64,000 nucleotides of DNA from Timema cristinae (lineage: Eukaryota > Arthropoda > Insecta > Phasmatodea > Timematidae), in the NCBI GenBank assembly GCA_039000515.1, contig JBCFYV010009882.1:50003411-50067410 (forward strand), read 5' to 3'. The notes below the pieces were generated by a model, which searched no databases, was not told where the DNA came from, and saw only the letters and a list, made by a program, of their open reading frames with translations. Made by a program: the position numbers and the translations under genes. Shown one piece after another: positions 23,780 through 35,689 of this stretch (position 1 is its first letter; every line of letters starts with the position of its first letter).

Positions 23780-24920
23780 GTGGGCTCTTCTCGGAATTAT
23801 ATAAATTATTAATATGGTTTATTTTAATACAGAGGTTAACATTTAACTCTCGGTTTTTCTTAAAATTGTAGATATCTAAATAAATTGTCAAATAAATAAA
23901 AATAATCACGCTTCACTTCAAAATTGATCATTTAAAAATATTCATTTTAATAAAATGCATCTAAGCCGTCTAAATATATAGAAATCCTGGTACCATAAAT
24001 AGTAATTGAACGAGTCATGAAAGGGTATAATTACATAGTAGTCATCAATAAACGAACTAACGTACAAGCAAGAAGCCTGAAAAAACAAAACTGAAACTTA
24101 AAACATATTTCCGCTTCTCCATGACCCCATGATTCCTGGTTATTGTTATGTTCACCCCAAGTGTGATTACAGGTATCATGTACACTGGACAGTGACAGTC
24201 ATGCAAACAATATATTCCGTTCAATGACGACGCAATCACTGTAATTCTAGCGGTATAGACGTGATATTTATTTACAGCGATCACGGACTAAATAATAAGG
24301 TGTTTTAAATATTACCAACCTTTTATGCACAAATAAAATGCGTCAGATTCTTGTTGGTCTGTAGGTGGAAGTTCTCCTTCTTATACCTTTTAAATTGATG
24401 TATACATTTCTAACATATTGAAAATACAAGACTAATTTTGAGTCACAATTTTGGCACCAATAGTACAAATTAAAAAAAAAATGTCTGTGTTTTTTGGCCC
24501 TATACGGTGATACTAATTTATAATAAAAGTTAGTATTCTTATCAAATGTGTAGATTTTTTTTATGACCACCAAAATAACCAACCAATTAAAATATAAATA
24601 GGCCTACAGTGGAGGGCACTCATCGCACTTCATCACACTTCAGCATCGTGAACAACGGTTATTATCAATGAATGGCTTGTTATATTGAATAAGTTACTAA
24701 TTATTTTAAATTTAACTTTATCACTAAATACAAATATAAGCTTTAAATACAAAGATATATCTTAAGATTGTGGTGATGATAAGAACATGACATAATTATT
24801 AACATGACTGAGGACTACTAAGCTTTTTTTTTAATGGTGGGAAGATTAGTCTTCTCTTTCACAGAAATACTAGTCTATAATCTAGTTTCGAGGTGTAAAA
24901 TATATCCTAATATAGCAAAT
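23780..24920. other. AT-rich intergenic DNA
   Basis: No gene is recognised. A TATA-box-like site at 24590 is listed separately. Confidence 0.5.
24588..24650 (+). promoter_or_regulatory. Possible TATA promoter
   Basis: AAATATAAATAGG at 24588-24600 is followed about 30 bases on by a GC-richer stretch with pyrimidine-A starts (CACTTCATCACACTTCAGC). The geometry is that of an arthropod TATA/initiator core promoter. No convincing first coding exon follows, so this is only suggestive. Confidence 0.2.
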
Positions 24921-24933
24921 AACAAGCACCTTG

Positions 24934-25218
24934 GGTGACCTGGTGGTCTAGGGGTAAAGGTGTCAGACTTCTGTGCTGGCGGCCGGGGTTCAATCCTCGG
25001 TCCCGGCAGAGATTTATCTGATTTCCAAACCCTTCCTACACCTCTGACAAGACATCTTGTGAATGTGTGGAATGCCAGGCCACCACCGTGGTTCGGATTC
25101 CACGTTAAACTGTAGGTCCTTCATTTCATCTCGCAATCACCCTACCATTACACATTAGCGTAAGTGCGTATAACCCGAACGGGTAGTAAGACGCGGTGCT
25201 AATAATAATAATAATAAT
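24934..25218 (+). mobile_element. SINE family A with 13-bp TSD
   Basis: Complete copy with a short (TAA)n tail. The exact 13-bp target duplication AACAAGCACCTTG lies at 24921-24933 and 25219-25231. The 3' module reads AACCCGAACGGGTAGTAAG, the undamaged version of the ACCCG/CGGGT hairpin. Confidence 0.94.
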
Positions 25219-25439
25219 AACAAGCACCTTGTCAAATTAGAAATTGTTGAAAACTTAACATTGTCTCTTCTCTCTAGAAACACAAAGGTATAGACTACGT
25301 TCCGACATGATGGCGAGCTTTCATCAAATGGGCCATTTGACATATACCACTCGATCTAGGTGCTGCTAGGGTTATAGATTAAAAAATCATAGCATTGATC
25401 ATGATTAACTTACTACACTAGGTTTTTCTTTACCATATA

Positions 25440-25900
25440 GATATTTATTTTATTTATTTGGGGATTTAACGTGCATTTTCTGAACCGACTGGTTATCTCA
25501 GCACGCGAGAATTTCTAAAAACTAGAAGGAAAGGGCCTACCTATTTTGCCGGGCAAGGTGTTTTAACATATTATTATTAGCACCGCGTCTTACTACCCAT
25601 TCGGGTTATACGCACTTACGCTAATGTGTAATGGTAGGGTGATTGTGAGATGAAATGAAGGACCTACAGTTTAACGTGGAATCCGAACCACGGTGGAGGC
25701 CTGGCATTCCCCACATTCATGTTTTAACATAACTTCTCGGGCTATTTTACAGGCCACAATCGGGACCGACGGTTTTACATCCCCTACAAAGGAAGTTGTG
25801 CTACGAATTTTTATCGCTCAAGAAAAATCCATATTACACGGGTGGTTATGAACCACGATCATCATGTCCTTAGGCGAGCACTTTACAAAAAGACCACATA
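25440..25900 (-). mobile_element. SINE family D, split by a SINE A
   Basis: The left part, 25440-25570, carries tail module 2 (AACGTGCATTTTCTGAACCG) and the body (AAAGGGCCTACC). The right part, 25720-25900, continues the same element (GGCCACAATCGGGACCGACG, then GGCGAGCACTTTAC and the decayed head). A truncated family A SINE sits between the parts, so D is the older insertion. Confidence 0.75.
25571..25719 (-). mobile_element. SINE family A, 5'-truncated, nested
   Basis: Only the 3' half is present, from the short ATT tail and ACTACCCATTCGGGTTATAC to GGCATTCCCCACATTCA; the tRNA-like head is missing. An exact 12-bp target duplication, TGTTTTAACATA, at 25559-25570 and 25720-25731 shows it arrived already truncated, as expected for target-primed reverse transcription. 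Confidence 0.92.
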
Positions 25901-26040
25901 ATTTTACCACCATCTGGTAATTCTGAAGTACAATTAAAGATGCTAAATACGAAATAATTTATGATTAGGTAAATAAATGCTATATTGTTTATTTATGTGT
26001 ACGTTCGCCACCAAAGCTATTAATGGCTTATTATAAGGAG

Positions 26041-26215
26041 TAGGGATTTGGAAAATAGATTATAGTAAATCTACCCGAATGAATGCCAAAAGTAAATGAG
26101 AAAACCTTAGGGATAAATAATATTCCTAAAATAACAAATATCAGACCATTTGAGTTTCAAACACCAGCCTTCTGTCAACTGGAGTCCAGTCTATTGCGAT
26201 CTCGATAGTGTGTCC
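26041..26215 (-). mobile_element. SINE family V, very old (tentative)
   Basis: AGTAAATCTACCCGAATGAAT and GAGTTTCAAACACCAGCC (B-box complement) are in the right order for family V on the minus strand, but identity is low. Confidence 0.4.
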
Positions 26216-26966
26216 ATTGCCATTGGAATAGTAAAAGCTAATTTTGGATGTAAATGGTCTAACGAAAACAATAGTGCAACTTTTAACACTAGCTACCATA
26301 TGATAATAATGGTAATAATAACATAGCTGCATAACATATAGTTACAGAACCCTCACCAATGATTATAAGTCATGTTTAATATATGTATAATATATTAGGG
26401 TTCTGCGAGCTTGATGTTTTTTAATCCGAGACAAGTATTTCAAAAGTCTCCCGAGTTCAAGTCGAGCACGAGAGTATTCATAGTTTTAAAATGTATTATA
26501 TTTATTTATTTTAAAATTATTATTATAAAGTAAAATGCCCAATATATTTACAATTTCAGCAGTCAAAACAAGCATAAAGTGTAGATACCCCATTTTTTAA
26601 ATGTGAGATCTTAAAAATATATGCAAACAACACGTCATGTTCTTAAAATAAGAATTACACTCATTTTTATAAACAGTAAATACTTTCTAAAAAAAAAATT
26701 TAAATAACAAGTGATTTAAAAATTAAAAAATACTCAAATAAAAATATGATAGAAAAATTAATCAAAATGGTTTCAGCACTAATGTATTTAAAGACATTAA
26801 AATTAAATTAACAATTACAAAAAAAGGTTCATAAAATTGAGGGTTTATGAGCTAATATTTCGCCAAAATAAGCCTCCTCAACTATAATTACCCTAAAAGA
26901 ACATTTAAGAATCACAAGCAAATAGAAACTTCAAATGTTTCATATTTCATTAATTATTCCTTAATG
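26216..26966. other. AT-rich intergenic DNA
   Basis: Nothing is recognised. Confidence 0.5.
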
Positions 26967-27679
26967 TAAGGCTGCGTTTACACTATGTATCAAAACATGT
27001 TATAAAGCAATGTTATAATGGGATTGGTATATACATAAGTAAGCGCACTAGAAAATGTTACATATCAAGATGTTTTTAACAGGTGTTCGCACTATATAGC
27101 TGAAAAAAAGGTTACCCATCTGTTTTTGGTATAAATAAAAAGGTGCTATATAAAAATATTAGATAGAGTTTACAGATGCTATATAACATTCTTGGGGTTC
27201 AATCGCGCCATGGAAGTCATCCTGAACCCAACTTCCTGTCTTCTCCATGTAAACCTTGTCCTCGAACATGTAACCCATCTGATCTCATGCAATGCTCGAT
27301 GGGGACTAATCTTATCGCTCCAGCTGATAGTCTTAGGGTGTTATCTCTTTCCCCCATCTCCAACCTCTCGACTATCTTGCGACATTAGACCATGCTCTCC
27401 ATATTATTTTGGAATAGATACAGTAGTATTAATGTTCATTTATTTGATTATCTGCCGTTTACTTTATTGTTCAATTGAATAACTGAGCCACGAGAATTGC
27501 CTTTTTTTTTCTCTGCTCGTAATTTTGAACTCAACTAAATTTATTAAGAAAGGCGTGCTCTGCTATAAGTTTAAAGAGCACATATTCCTACTATGATAAA
27601 AGTTTATCTAACCATTGTTATATAGCTTTTGTTATTTAATATTAATTCTCAACATGCTACATAGTTTGAACACGGCTTA
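26967..27679. mobile_element. TIR element, ~0.7 kb
   Basis: The left end TAAGGCTGCGTTTACACTAT aligns with the reverse complement of the right end, ATAGTTTGAACACGGCTTA, and the ACTATGTA that follows matches for several more bases. The interior is AT-rich except for a GC-richer block at 27185-27400, where two short overlapping frames show no recognisable domain. It is probably a non-autonomous DNA transposon. No target duplication could be fixed. Confidence 0.55.
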
Positions 27680-28732
27680 ATAATCACGCAAGATCACTTC
27701 TTCTGTTCCAATTCCATTACTCTATGCGCAGTTGCGCATGCGACTTATATGAGCTCTCACTAGAAATTATCTTACAGAGAAAGTTATTTCCATTACATTT
27801 TAATGCTAATAGAAGACAATTTTCATTCTTTAAAATTAAAAATAAGATGGGTAAAATAATATTTCTATCTTAAGTTCGAAAACAGGCCTATGTATTCTCA
27901 ATGTTAAAATTTTAATTTAACTGCAACTATAATTTTAGAAAAGGAATATGTGAAAATAGTAAAATTAATAACTATTAACTTATTTAGTTATCTTCTTAGC
28001 TATTTTTATTTTCATAGCCTTGCTATGGTAGTTAAACTTAACTTCAACTCCAAAATTGACGAAAATATTGAATTAGTTTACCAGTTGAAAGTAGTTTTAG
28101 AGCTCTATTATTTTATTTATGTGAAATTTTGTATTAACTTTAGAAATTGTTTAAGCTACCTAATGATTTATAAGTGGAAGTACCGAAAGCATCTAAATTA
28201 AATCATCCATACTTATCATTGCGTTTTAAACATTGTTTTAAACGTACATCAAAAGGAAGTTCTAAAATGACAAGCTTACAAAATTTTAGATCTTGATCTC
28301 GAGCTTTAATGAAGAAATCGGCTTGAAGCTCAAAATCCGAGTACTCGCAGAGCCCTAAATATGCGAGTTTACCAAATAAAATCAAGTAAGCCAATCAATG
28401 AACATTAGCTTTTTTTTATTAAATATCTATAAGAGACCTTTAGTTTTATCATCCTGCTCTCTTGATTTAGATATGTATAGTACACTATAGTTCACGGTTC
28501 TCTTTACAAGAGAGCATTGGTGTTTATAAAAAAAATATTTTTTTTTTCATTCTGTTCCCTTGGTATGAATTATTTAAAAAGGCCAACTAAAAACATCACA
28601 ACGGCAAAAAATTATCAACCCCTGGAACGGTAGAAAGCTTACCTTATACTTCCCCCCTATGATGTAACTCAAAAGATAGAGCCCTAATGCAATTTGTCAA
28701 CGTAAGACATCTTCATGGGAAACAAAAGTGTG
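27680..28732. other. AT-rich intergenic DNA
   Basis: No gene is recognised. A 10-bp inverted pair (GCTCTCTTG / CAAGAGAGC) lies at about 28456 and 28506. Confidence 0.5.
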
Positions 28733-28744
28733 TACAGGCGTATA

Positions 28745-28989
28745 TTATTATTATTATTATTTAGCACCGCGTCTTACTACCCGTTTGGGTTACACGCTTC
28801 AAGTACTAATTACGCTAATGGATTAGGAATTGGGAAGGTTGAATTAGAGGAAATGAACCCGCATTTGCGTGGAGGGAGAGTGGAAAACCACCCCCAGTTC
28901 ACCCGACCGATCGAACCTCGATCTCCCCGTCCTCAGCAGTCGAGCTTAACACGACTAGCGCGTTAGCCAACTACGCCACCGTGGCGGGT
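28745..28989 (-). mobile_element. SINE family B with 12-bp TSD
   Basis: Complete minus-strand copy. An exact 12-bp duplication, TACAGGCGTATA, lies at 28733-28744 and 28990-29001. It has a small internal deletion in the segment between the body and the B box relative to the 58.7-kb copy (AACCACCCCCAGTTCACC joins directly). Confidence 0.93.
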
Positions 28990-29001
28990 TACAGGCGTAT
29001 A

Positions 29002-29635
29002 ATCCGAACGGTTAGTAGGACATGGGGCCGAAAAAAGTATAAATATATACTTTAAATAAACTTGTTAGCATCAGTTTGTAAATAGCTACAAATCTAGACA
29101 GCTTAATTTATACAGCTTTTGAACGCATAAACAAAGCTCATGGACTCAAATCCCTGTTCACAACATGTTTTTTTCCAAAACCCAAAGTAGGTTCCTCTAA
29201 TTCCTACCCAGGACCATGTAAGCTGTAAGTCAGTCTCCCAAACCCCTTAGCGACTTAGAAGAACATAGTTCCCTCCAAAGGAGCAACGTTGACCGGATAT
29301 TGCGGTCCATCGCGTGAGAATCTGTCCCAGCTGCTGCCCGTCAGAACACACATCGACTGGAGGTTCACCCCCACTCAATGCGACACAATGGCTAGGGGTC
29401 ACCCCAAACTACTCCTTTTGTTTGCCTATTGTAACCTCTTTTAACTGCTGAGCTGTACTACACAGAAACAAACTTATCTAGGAAGAAGTGGTCATGAGTA
29501 AGAAGACAATTAAATGTACAGTCGTGATACACAAGATAAGGTCGCTCGCTATTATATATGTTTTTAAAGTTGATGTTCTTTGAAATTTAATATTTTGGCC
29601 ATCTACTTCGAAAGTTCTGTGATTAGGGTGGGCTG
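29002..29635. other. Intergenic DNA with GC-richer block
   Basis: About 29130-29420 is GC-richer and could be the inside of an old retroelement. No frame is open for long and no motif is certain. Confidence 0.4.
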
Positions 29636-30013
29636 GAAGGGGACGCGTGAAAAAGCCAGTGTGTTTGTAGTTTTTATAGCTAAATATTTTTCTGGCCAAA
29701 ATAAATACAATATTGCTCCACTACAAACATAGAGTTTAATTTTCTTCACATGGTGCCTTCAATATTTATTGAATATCTATTAAGGGTGTTATGAATTTTA
29801 ATGACAACTTTTTCTCTTAATTTAAAAAGTTTGTTAGCTAATGCCACCATGATCATGAGAGATGTTCAGGAACTGTTGATATGAACATGTGAAGAAAATT
29901 AACCTCTATATCTGTACTGGAACAACATTTTATTTTTATTTTGGCCAAAACATGTTTTGCCAAAAAACGTAAAAAATCTTGGCCTTTTCCCGCGTCCCTT
30001 TCCATCCCAAACT
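29636..30013. mobile_element. Palindromic MITE, copy 2
   Basis: Same family as 7.65-8.01 kb. The left end GGCTGGAAGGGGACGCGTG matches the reverse complement of the right end, CGCGTCCCTTTCCATCCC. GGCCAAAATAAATACAATAT against ATTTTATTTTTATTTTGGCC shows that the palindrome extends far inside. It shares TTTTCTTCACATGGT with copy 1. It is non-coding. Confidence 0.8.
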
Positions 30014-31780
30014 TAAAGCAATCAATTTTTGAAAGCTGATAAATAATATGAATTTGCACACATTTAATGGAAGTATAAGATTGTAACCGTGACTTTTGTT
30101 GGATTATGGAGAAAGAAACAGCCTTCGTAAGGGTGTGTCTACCAAATTCAAATTGATTTAAATATTACATGTTTTTATAGAACTATGTATCTTTTTTAAT
30201 GTAAGTATTTTTAGAGCAAATTGCTTTCTTACAAAAATATACAATGTTGACGGTTTGTCTTAGCGAATCGAATAAACCTTTTGACAATCAATCAAAACGT
30301 CAGCTATGTTAGTTTTTATGCGAGAGAGATTAACCCAGAAAAAAACATTCATTATTTTCTTAATTAAATAATACAATGTTCAAGGTTTAGTAAAAACAAG
30401 TGTTCAAAACTGTGAGATGTAAGCAACTCCCTTTTTTTTTTATTGTAAAATATTGTAGAAACAACTATAGCTCATTAACGGTGGGAGTGTAGGTAAGTGA
30501 CCGCCAGCAGAAGGTTATTTATTGCAAACAGTATGCTTGACGTATTGTTCAAGTAATTTGATAAAACTTTTTATTGATGTTATAGTAATAGCGAATCAAA
30601 ATGATTTCAAAATAGGTTGGCATGAGTGACTTTCAACCAATGTTTGTGGCTATATTTAAAGTGCCTGTAAAATTGATATAATTCTTCTTATCATAGGCAA
30701 ATACACTCAGATATCACTGAGCACTGAGCACTGAGTTCAAATTTTTAGAAGATATAGATCCAGCCTCTGGGTTCCTTTAACCAATTGTGTTACGATTCTT
30801 TTAATCGACACCACAAATCAAATGTGAGAGTTTCAAAACACATCTCTTTGACAGTAAATGTAATTTAGAAAATTTTAAACCCATTATATAATTGTTCTGA
30901 CTTTAGCTTTTCGAAAGGGTAATTCAAGAATAAACAACTCTAAGTAAACCAGCCGGTACTGCCAACAATGACAAGGCCAAAACTTCACTTGGTCTCTTCA
31001 ACCTTCATTTTGTTACCATACAACTGCAAGTGATTATCGTTACTTCATTAATGAAAATACACCCGACATCCCCCATCAATCCTCTCCCCTGGCATGTACA
31101 GTTGGTCACACGCTGTGACATTTCCAGTGACGCTCAGACATTGTTAGCAAACATTGCGGTCGCGCACCATTTCTTGCGCCAACATAAGAGGATATTGATG
31201 GACGGTTCTTTTCCATTCAGGACCTCATGACAGTAGCGTTGAACTTTCACACGCACGAATCCACAATTGAAAAACATTTAACTGTTGATTTTAAACATAT
31301 AATACGATTTATTCAATTATTTTAGTCAATTCAAGATACAAAACAATGTATTATTATAATAACAAAAATGCTATAGGTTAAATAAACTATGCCAGTCAAA
31401 CTAGGAGTAATATTATCACTAAACTATTTCGTGAATTTGGATACCCACATTAAAAATATTAGGGAAGATACATTTTATTATTTTAAAGCTAGTAGAAAAC
31501 AATAGTCATTCTGGCATAAAAACATTAACTAGACGATTATATTATATCCTTATCTCGCACTTTGTAAGACTAATATTATCACGTACTTAAACGTAACTGA
31601 ACTTTATTTATGTAAATTTATTTATAAAATGCATGTAAAATACCACTTCTTCGTATCTTATTTTAAACATTTAATGGTGCATTATTTATAATTTTATTGA
31701 TGCCAAATGAAGTCATTTAGTAATCAACAATCGTTATAGACTGTGTATATACTACATACTACAGTTAGTCTATCCATGTA
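30014..31780. other. AT-rich intergenic DNA
   Basis: No gene is recognised. A GC-richer patch at 31040-31240 holds a 66-codon plus-strand frame without family features. Confidence 0.5.
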
Positions 31781-31785
31781 GACTA

Positions 31786-31829
31786 TGTAGTCTCTCTATA
31801 TATATAAAAAGAGAGAGTGAGAGACTACA
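31786..31829. repeat. Short hairpin beside a SINE
   Basis: TGTAGTCTCTC and GAGAGACTACA form an 11-bp stem around a TA/GA-rich loop, directly before the SINE V 3' end. Confidence 0.6.
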
Positions 31830-31832
31830 TCA

Positions 31833-32035
31833 AATATTCGGGTTATACGCTTATGAATTAATTACGACAATATGTCAAGGAAGGTAAAGTTTTATTTTAG
31901 AGAAAGGGTACCAGCATTAGCGTAGAGGGGAAACAATCAAGGAAAAAACCACTCTCAGTACCCTAGACCAAAATGTGAGCCCTGTATTCCCCATCATCAT
32001 TAGTCCAGTATATTATGAGAGTGATACATTAAACA
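31833..32035 (-). mobile_element. SINE family V
   Basis: The 3' module TATTCGGGTTATACGCTTAT, the body AAACCACTCTCAGTACCC and the decayed head CCATCATCATTAGTCCAG are in order on the minus strand. Confidence 0.7.
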
Positions 32036-32039
32036 TTTT

Positions 32040-32388
32040 AAAACTAAAGAGCTCTTGCACCAGAAAAAATACATGCTGGAGCCCTCATGTAAAAATGTTT
32101 ACACCAATAAAATAAATATTCAAAATTGATAGTTATATTTTACAAGTATAACACCAACGGAAACCTCACATGTTCTGGCTTCATCTTTGGCAAATATTCC
32201 TAATTCAGATTTGAAAATATTGACATTACTAATTATTTATGCTATTTAATAGTGTGAAAAACAGCTAAATAATATTCTAAAATTGCCTCACTGAGACCGA
32301 GATAGCTATAGTGGAGCCCAAGGGCTACGCGGAGCACAGTTTGGAAAACACTACATTTAACCGTCCGACCACCGAAGCGGACTAATGC
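32040..32388. other. Intergenic DNA
   Basis: No gene or repeat is recognised. Confidence 0.5.
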
Positions 32389-32399
32389 TATTAGATCTA

Positions 32400-32653
32400 A
32401 CCCGCCTCGGTGGCGTAGTTGGCTAACGCGCTTGTCGTGTTGAGCTCGACTGCTGAAGACGGGGAGATTGAGGTTCGAATCTCGGTCGGGTGAACTGGGG
32501 TTGGTTTTTCCTAAATGGTTTTCCACTTTCCCTCCATGAAAATGCGGGTTCACTTCCTATAATTCAACCTTCCCAATTCCTAAATCCATTAACGTAATTA
32601 GTACTTAAAGCGTATAACCCGAACGGGTAGTAAGACGCGGTGCTAAATATTAT
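32400..32653 (+). mobile_element. SINE family B with 11-bp TSD
   Basis: Well-preserved copy with the head CGGTGGCGTAGTTGGCTAAC, B box GAGGTTCGAATCTC and 3' module AACCCGAACGGGTAGTAAG. An exact 11-bp duplication, TATTAGATCTA, lies at 32389-32399 and 32654-32664. Confidence 0.94.
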
Positions 32654-33036
32654 TATTAGATCTACTTTCACCTATACGTTAAGTAATGTGATATGCAGAT
32701 GTCAAAATTGATAGAAATGATAAATACCTCTAAAACAACAATAGTTAAATAATAAAGTGTTATAATTTTACTCACAAAAAAAAATTCAAAAAGACCCATC
32801 CAAAGAAAATTGGACTGTAAAATTGATATTTTCTTTTAAGTCATGAACAAATATCTTCTTTCTAAGGCCAACACATTGAAACATTTTCTGAAGGCTTATG
32901 TTCAAAATCCAAGCGATCCAAATTTAATAATTTACCTTGGTTGACTGTCATATCCCAACCATCCCTCAATTATCTTGTAGCTGCACCATCTGGTCGCTGG
33001 TTCACTGTTGGTAGTGAGCGAATTTTTTTATTCAAG

Positions 33037-33260
33037 TGTACCATGTCTTACTACCGTCCAGGTTATCTGTATTTTTAAACTAATCAAACATCAGTGAGGA
33101 AGATATAACTTATATGAAATGTGGCCAAGTTTGCGTGAAGGTAAAGTTGATGGTTATTTAGGAAAAACCATTTAAGTACTGTACATCAAGTCAGGATTTG
33201 AATCCCGACATTCCTGCCATAGGAAAACCAAACTAGAAGAGTTCAATGCTCTATTTATTA
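33037..33260 (-). mobile_element. SINE family V
   Basis: The plus strand reads TACCATGTCTTACTACCG (3' module), GGTTATTTAGGAAAAACC (body) and AGGATTTGAATCCCGACATT (B-box complement). Confidence 0.75.
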
Positions 33261-33264
33261 TATG

Positions 33265-33826
33265 TGCCCTTTGATGATGGTGGGAGTAACATAAATTCCT
33301 TTACTAAGGTACAGACAGATAAAGTAAGGATTTGAAGGGATTTTGCTTTCAAACTTAATAATTTATCTCCTCATTAAATTATTAAGTAATGTCTTATTTC
33401 ACATTCTCACGCAGCCATGTCCTTTCTATAAGCTTAGTTTTCCCAAATTTGTATTCGTTAAATATAGTTTTTATTCTTATTTGTGATGCTAATGGCCTAT
33501 TTTATGTAACTCTTCTTTAATCTCAGTTAATAAGCGTTATATTGTGACAAAATTGATCTGTAATAATGTATTAAATAATAGTTTGCTCGCATGTCCTTTG
33601 TTTATCAATAATATATTTTTCATATTTACTTTCGAACTTTTCTAAAATAATAAATGATAAATGAATGTTGATTGCATATAGCTTCCTATAAACTGTCTAG
33701 TTGAGATCAATAAACCTCATTTTCCCGTACCCATCTGGGAATAGGGTTAATACGCGTCTGCCAGTTGTTGTTTTTTAACGTCGAAAGGGTAGTGACACCA
33801 TTTGTGTCAGTATTCTAAGCCAGTCT
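33265..33826. other. Intergenic DNA upstream of ORF
   Basis: No exon is recognised. A pyrimidine-rich tract and an AG lie at the end, just before the coding candidate. Confidence 0.45.
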
Positions 33827-33843
33827 TTTGTACTTTGACACAG

Positions 33844-34169
33844 GAGAAGACGTTGCCAGCATGAAGTCTAAAAGGCCCTGGGAAACAAAGCAAGGCGACC
33901 TGATGCACCACACGGACAGTAATCATGTACTAGATGTGGTTGAGTTAGAGGTTGCTAGAGGGTATCACAGCACTGCAATCGCATGCACGTCACCCAATGA
34001 TGTGATGCTAGAGAACGTGTCCACAGAGAACAAGAATATCCTCATATGGCTGGCCCGTGAGAATACTTGTGACGGCGTTAAAACGTGTTATTATCACGTG
34101 GCGGACTTTCTACTAAACGGAATGAGGAGAGACAATATGGCTTACTACCAACTCCTGTATTTTGAATAG
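33844..34169 (+). CDS. Unknown protein, candidate last exon or single-exon ORF
   Basis: This is the best host-coding candidate in the window, but I do not recognise the protein. The frame is open from before 33828 to a TAG at 34167-34169. It can be read in two ways: as a terminal exon starting after the acceptor-like TTTGACACAG that ends at 33843, or as a 102-codon ORF from the ATG at 33861, which has A at -3. Composition and codon use are richer in G+C than the surroundings, and the frame shows mixed, soluble-protein-like residues (WETKQGDLMHHTDSN, CTSPNDVMLENVST, KTCYYHVADFLLNGMRR) with no membrane segment. An AATAAA follows 122 bases after the stop. No transposon signature was seen. It could also be a fragment of an unrecognised mobile element. 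Confidence 0.4.
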
Positions 34170-34290
34170 TTAACACACACCCCCAGGTTCCCCATCCTTC
34201 ACAAGAGAATACCTAGTATTAAATTTAATTTTTTTTAAAAATTACCTCGTAGCGAATATGTTAAGTTGACATCTTTTTTTTTATGTGAAA

Positions 34291-34296
34291 AATAAA
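34291..34296 (+). terminator. Candidate polyadenylation signal
   Basis: AATAAA, 122 bases after the stop codon of the 33.84-34.17 kb reading frame. In this AT-rich DNA the hexamer is common by chance, so the support comes only from its position. Confidence 0.35.
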
Positions 34297-34319
34297 TGTT
34301 CACGTTAAATTGTTATCTC

Positions 34320-34725
34320 ACCCTCGTATTCATAGTTTGATATTTTATTTGTAGTTATTAAGATGGATATCTGCTTTTGAGATATATTCTCGAGTAAACT
34401 TAAAAATAATTCACCTTAAATATTTGTCTAGCTACATAGATAAAAATATAAAAATAATCTTTAGGACAAAATTCATTCACATGTAAAATATAAGAAAATA
34501 TGTGCTACAGTACATTCAAAATATGAAAAATATTAAACTTTCTAATTTAGTATCCACACAGCCATACATTAATAATAAGATTCTAGCGAGAAAACTAAAC
34601 AATTGAATATTGAATATCACACCTTGAATGCTGTTTTAACTGTTTGCACAAAAGGTTAATTATAATAAGTAGAAACTTAATCAACTATTTTTGGCATATG
34701 TGCGTTATTTAATAAAATTAGTAGT
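34320..34725. other. AT-rich intergenic DNA
   Basis: Nothing is recognised. Confidence 0.5.
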
Positions 34726-34726
34726 A

Positions 34727-35030
34727 TGGCATCCGTATCTGTGGGTTTGGATGTAAAGGCGTCAGTCTCGTCCTATCTGGTTTTCCATAAGTGGGTAGGT
34801 CAGGATTACAATCCCAGATGAGTGTAGTGAAGTGGTAGTCTCTTAACGGTTAAACACTATCTCCCCTAACAACCCCTTCACGAAAATTCAGGTACACTTC
34901 TTATAATTTATCTTCCCTTTCTTAGTTGTGTAAATAATATATCACTACCGTGTTTTGAGAAGTAGATTACAGAAACATTAAGTTATAATCAGCTTATAAC
35001 TTAAAAGGGATTAAGTCGTGGTGCTAAGAA
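34727..35030 (+). mobile_element. SINE family V, old
   Basis: The head is decayed. The B-box-like GTCAGGATTACAATCCC, the body (CTTCACGAAAATTCAGG) and a 3' end AAGTCGTGGTGCTAAG are in order. An internal duplication of TTATAATCAGCTTATAACTT disturbs the 3' module. Confidence 0.6.
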
Positions 35031-35249
35031 AAAAGTTATAAATATGACATATAAAATATTAATTAAAAAATAGTTAAATTTAACTAGAGATAATTAACGT
35101 CTTGACTTAAAACAGAAAGACTAAGTTAGTTAGTTAGTGAACAATTGAACTTCAGCTGCTCCTACCTGAATAAGATTAGTGACTGAATGAGAACTAGATT
35201 TACAATAAAACATTTTGAGCTGTTTGGTAACTTCATTAGTTTAATTCCG

Positions 35250-35480
35250 ACGCCTTGGTCTTAACATGTCTGGCTAGTAAGCTAAGGGCTCCGGGTTCAA
35301 TTAACAACAAAGCCGAAAAATATATCATTGGTGAGGTGTAGGTATTCTCTTTCACAGAAATGCATTAATGGTTGGGGTTTGGATGGTGTGTATGTGCTAG
35401 TTTAATGTATTCAGGCGGGCAATGTTGTAAGCCGTGCGTAGCCTCCCTGGTACGAGTGGCTCAAGGAAGCTGAGCGACTT
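35250..35480 (+). mobile_element. SINE family C, forward copy
   Basis: The head contains GTCTGGCTAGTAAGCTAAGG and CCGGGTTCAATTA (B box). The following segment (GCCGAAAAATATATCATTGG ... TTAATGGTTGGGG) aligns with the reverse complement of the 13.6-kb copy. The end continues into unrelated GC-richer DNA. Confidence 0.65.
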
Positions 35481-35689
35481 GAACATATTTAAAGAAAGAG
35501 GAGTTGTTATACGGTAACAAGCAATACATGCTAATAGAACCAAACGATATTAATTATTATACTAATTAGTTTTTGAGGGGTCTTTCTTTTCTATAAAAAA
35601 AACATGGGTATTCTTGACTACTTACCAAGGATTATCTTTTAAGCTTTCTCATATTAACAGAAAATATTGTAATCGTGTAAAGTTTCGAC

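Noticed and set aside
24588..24650. Cuticle-gene-like TATA promoter with first exon.
   Set aside because: No coding first exon, donor site or second exon could be found, so it is kept only as a low-confidence promoter-like site.
29130..29420. Possible BEL/Pao integrase fragment (IDWRFTPTQ).
   Set aside because: Only one short resemblance; neighbouring integrase motifs are absent in all frames.
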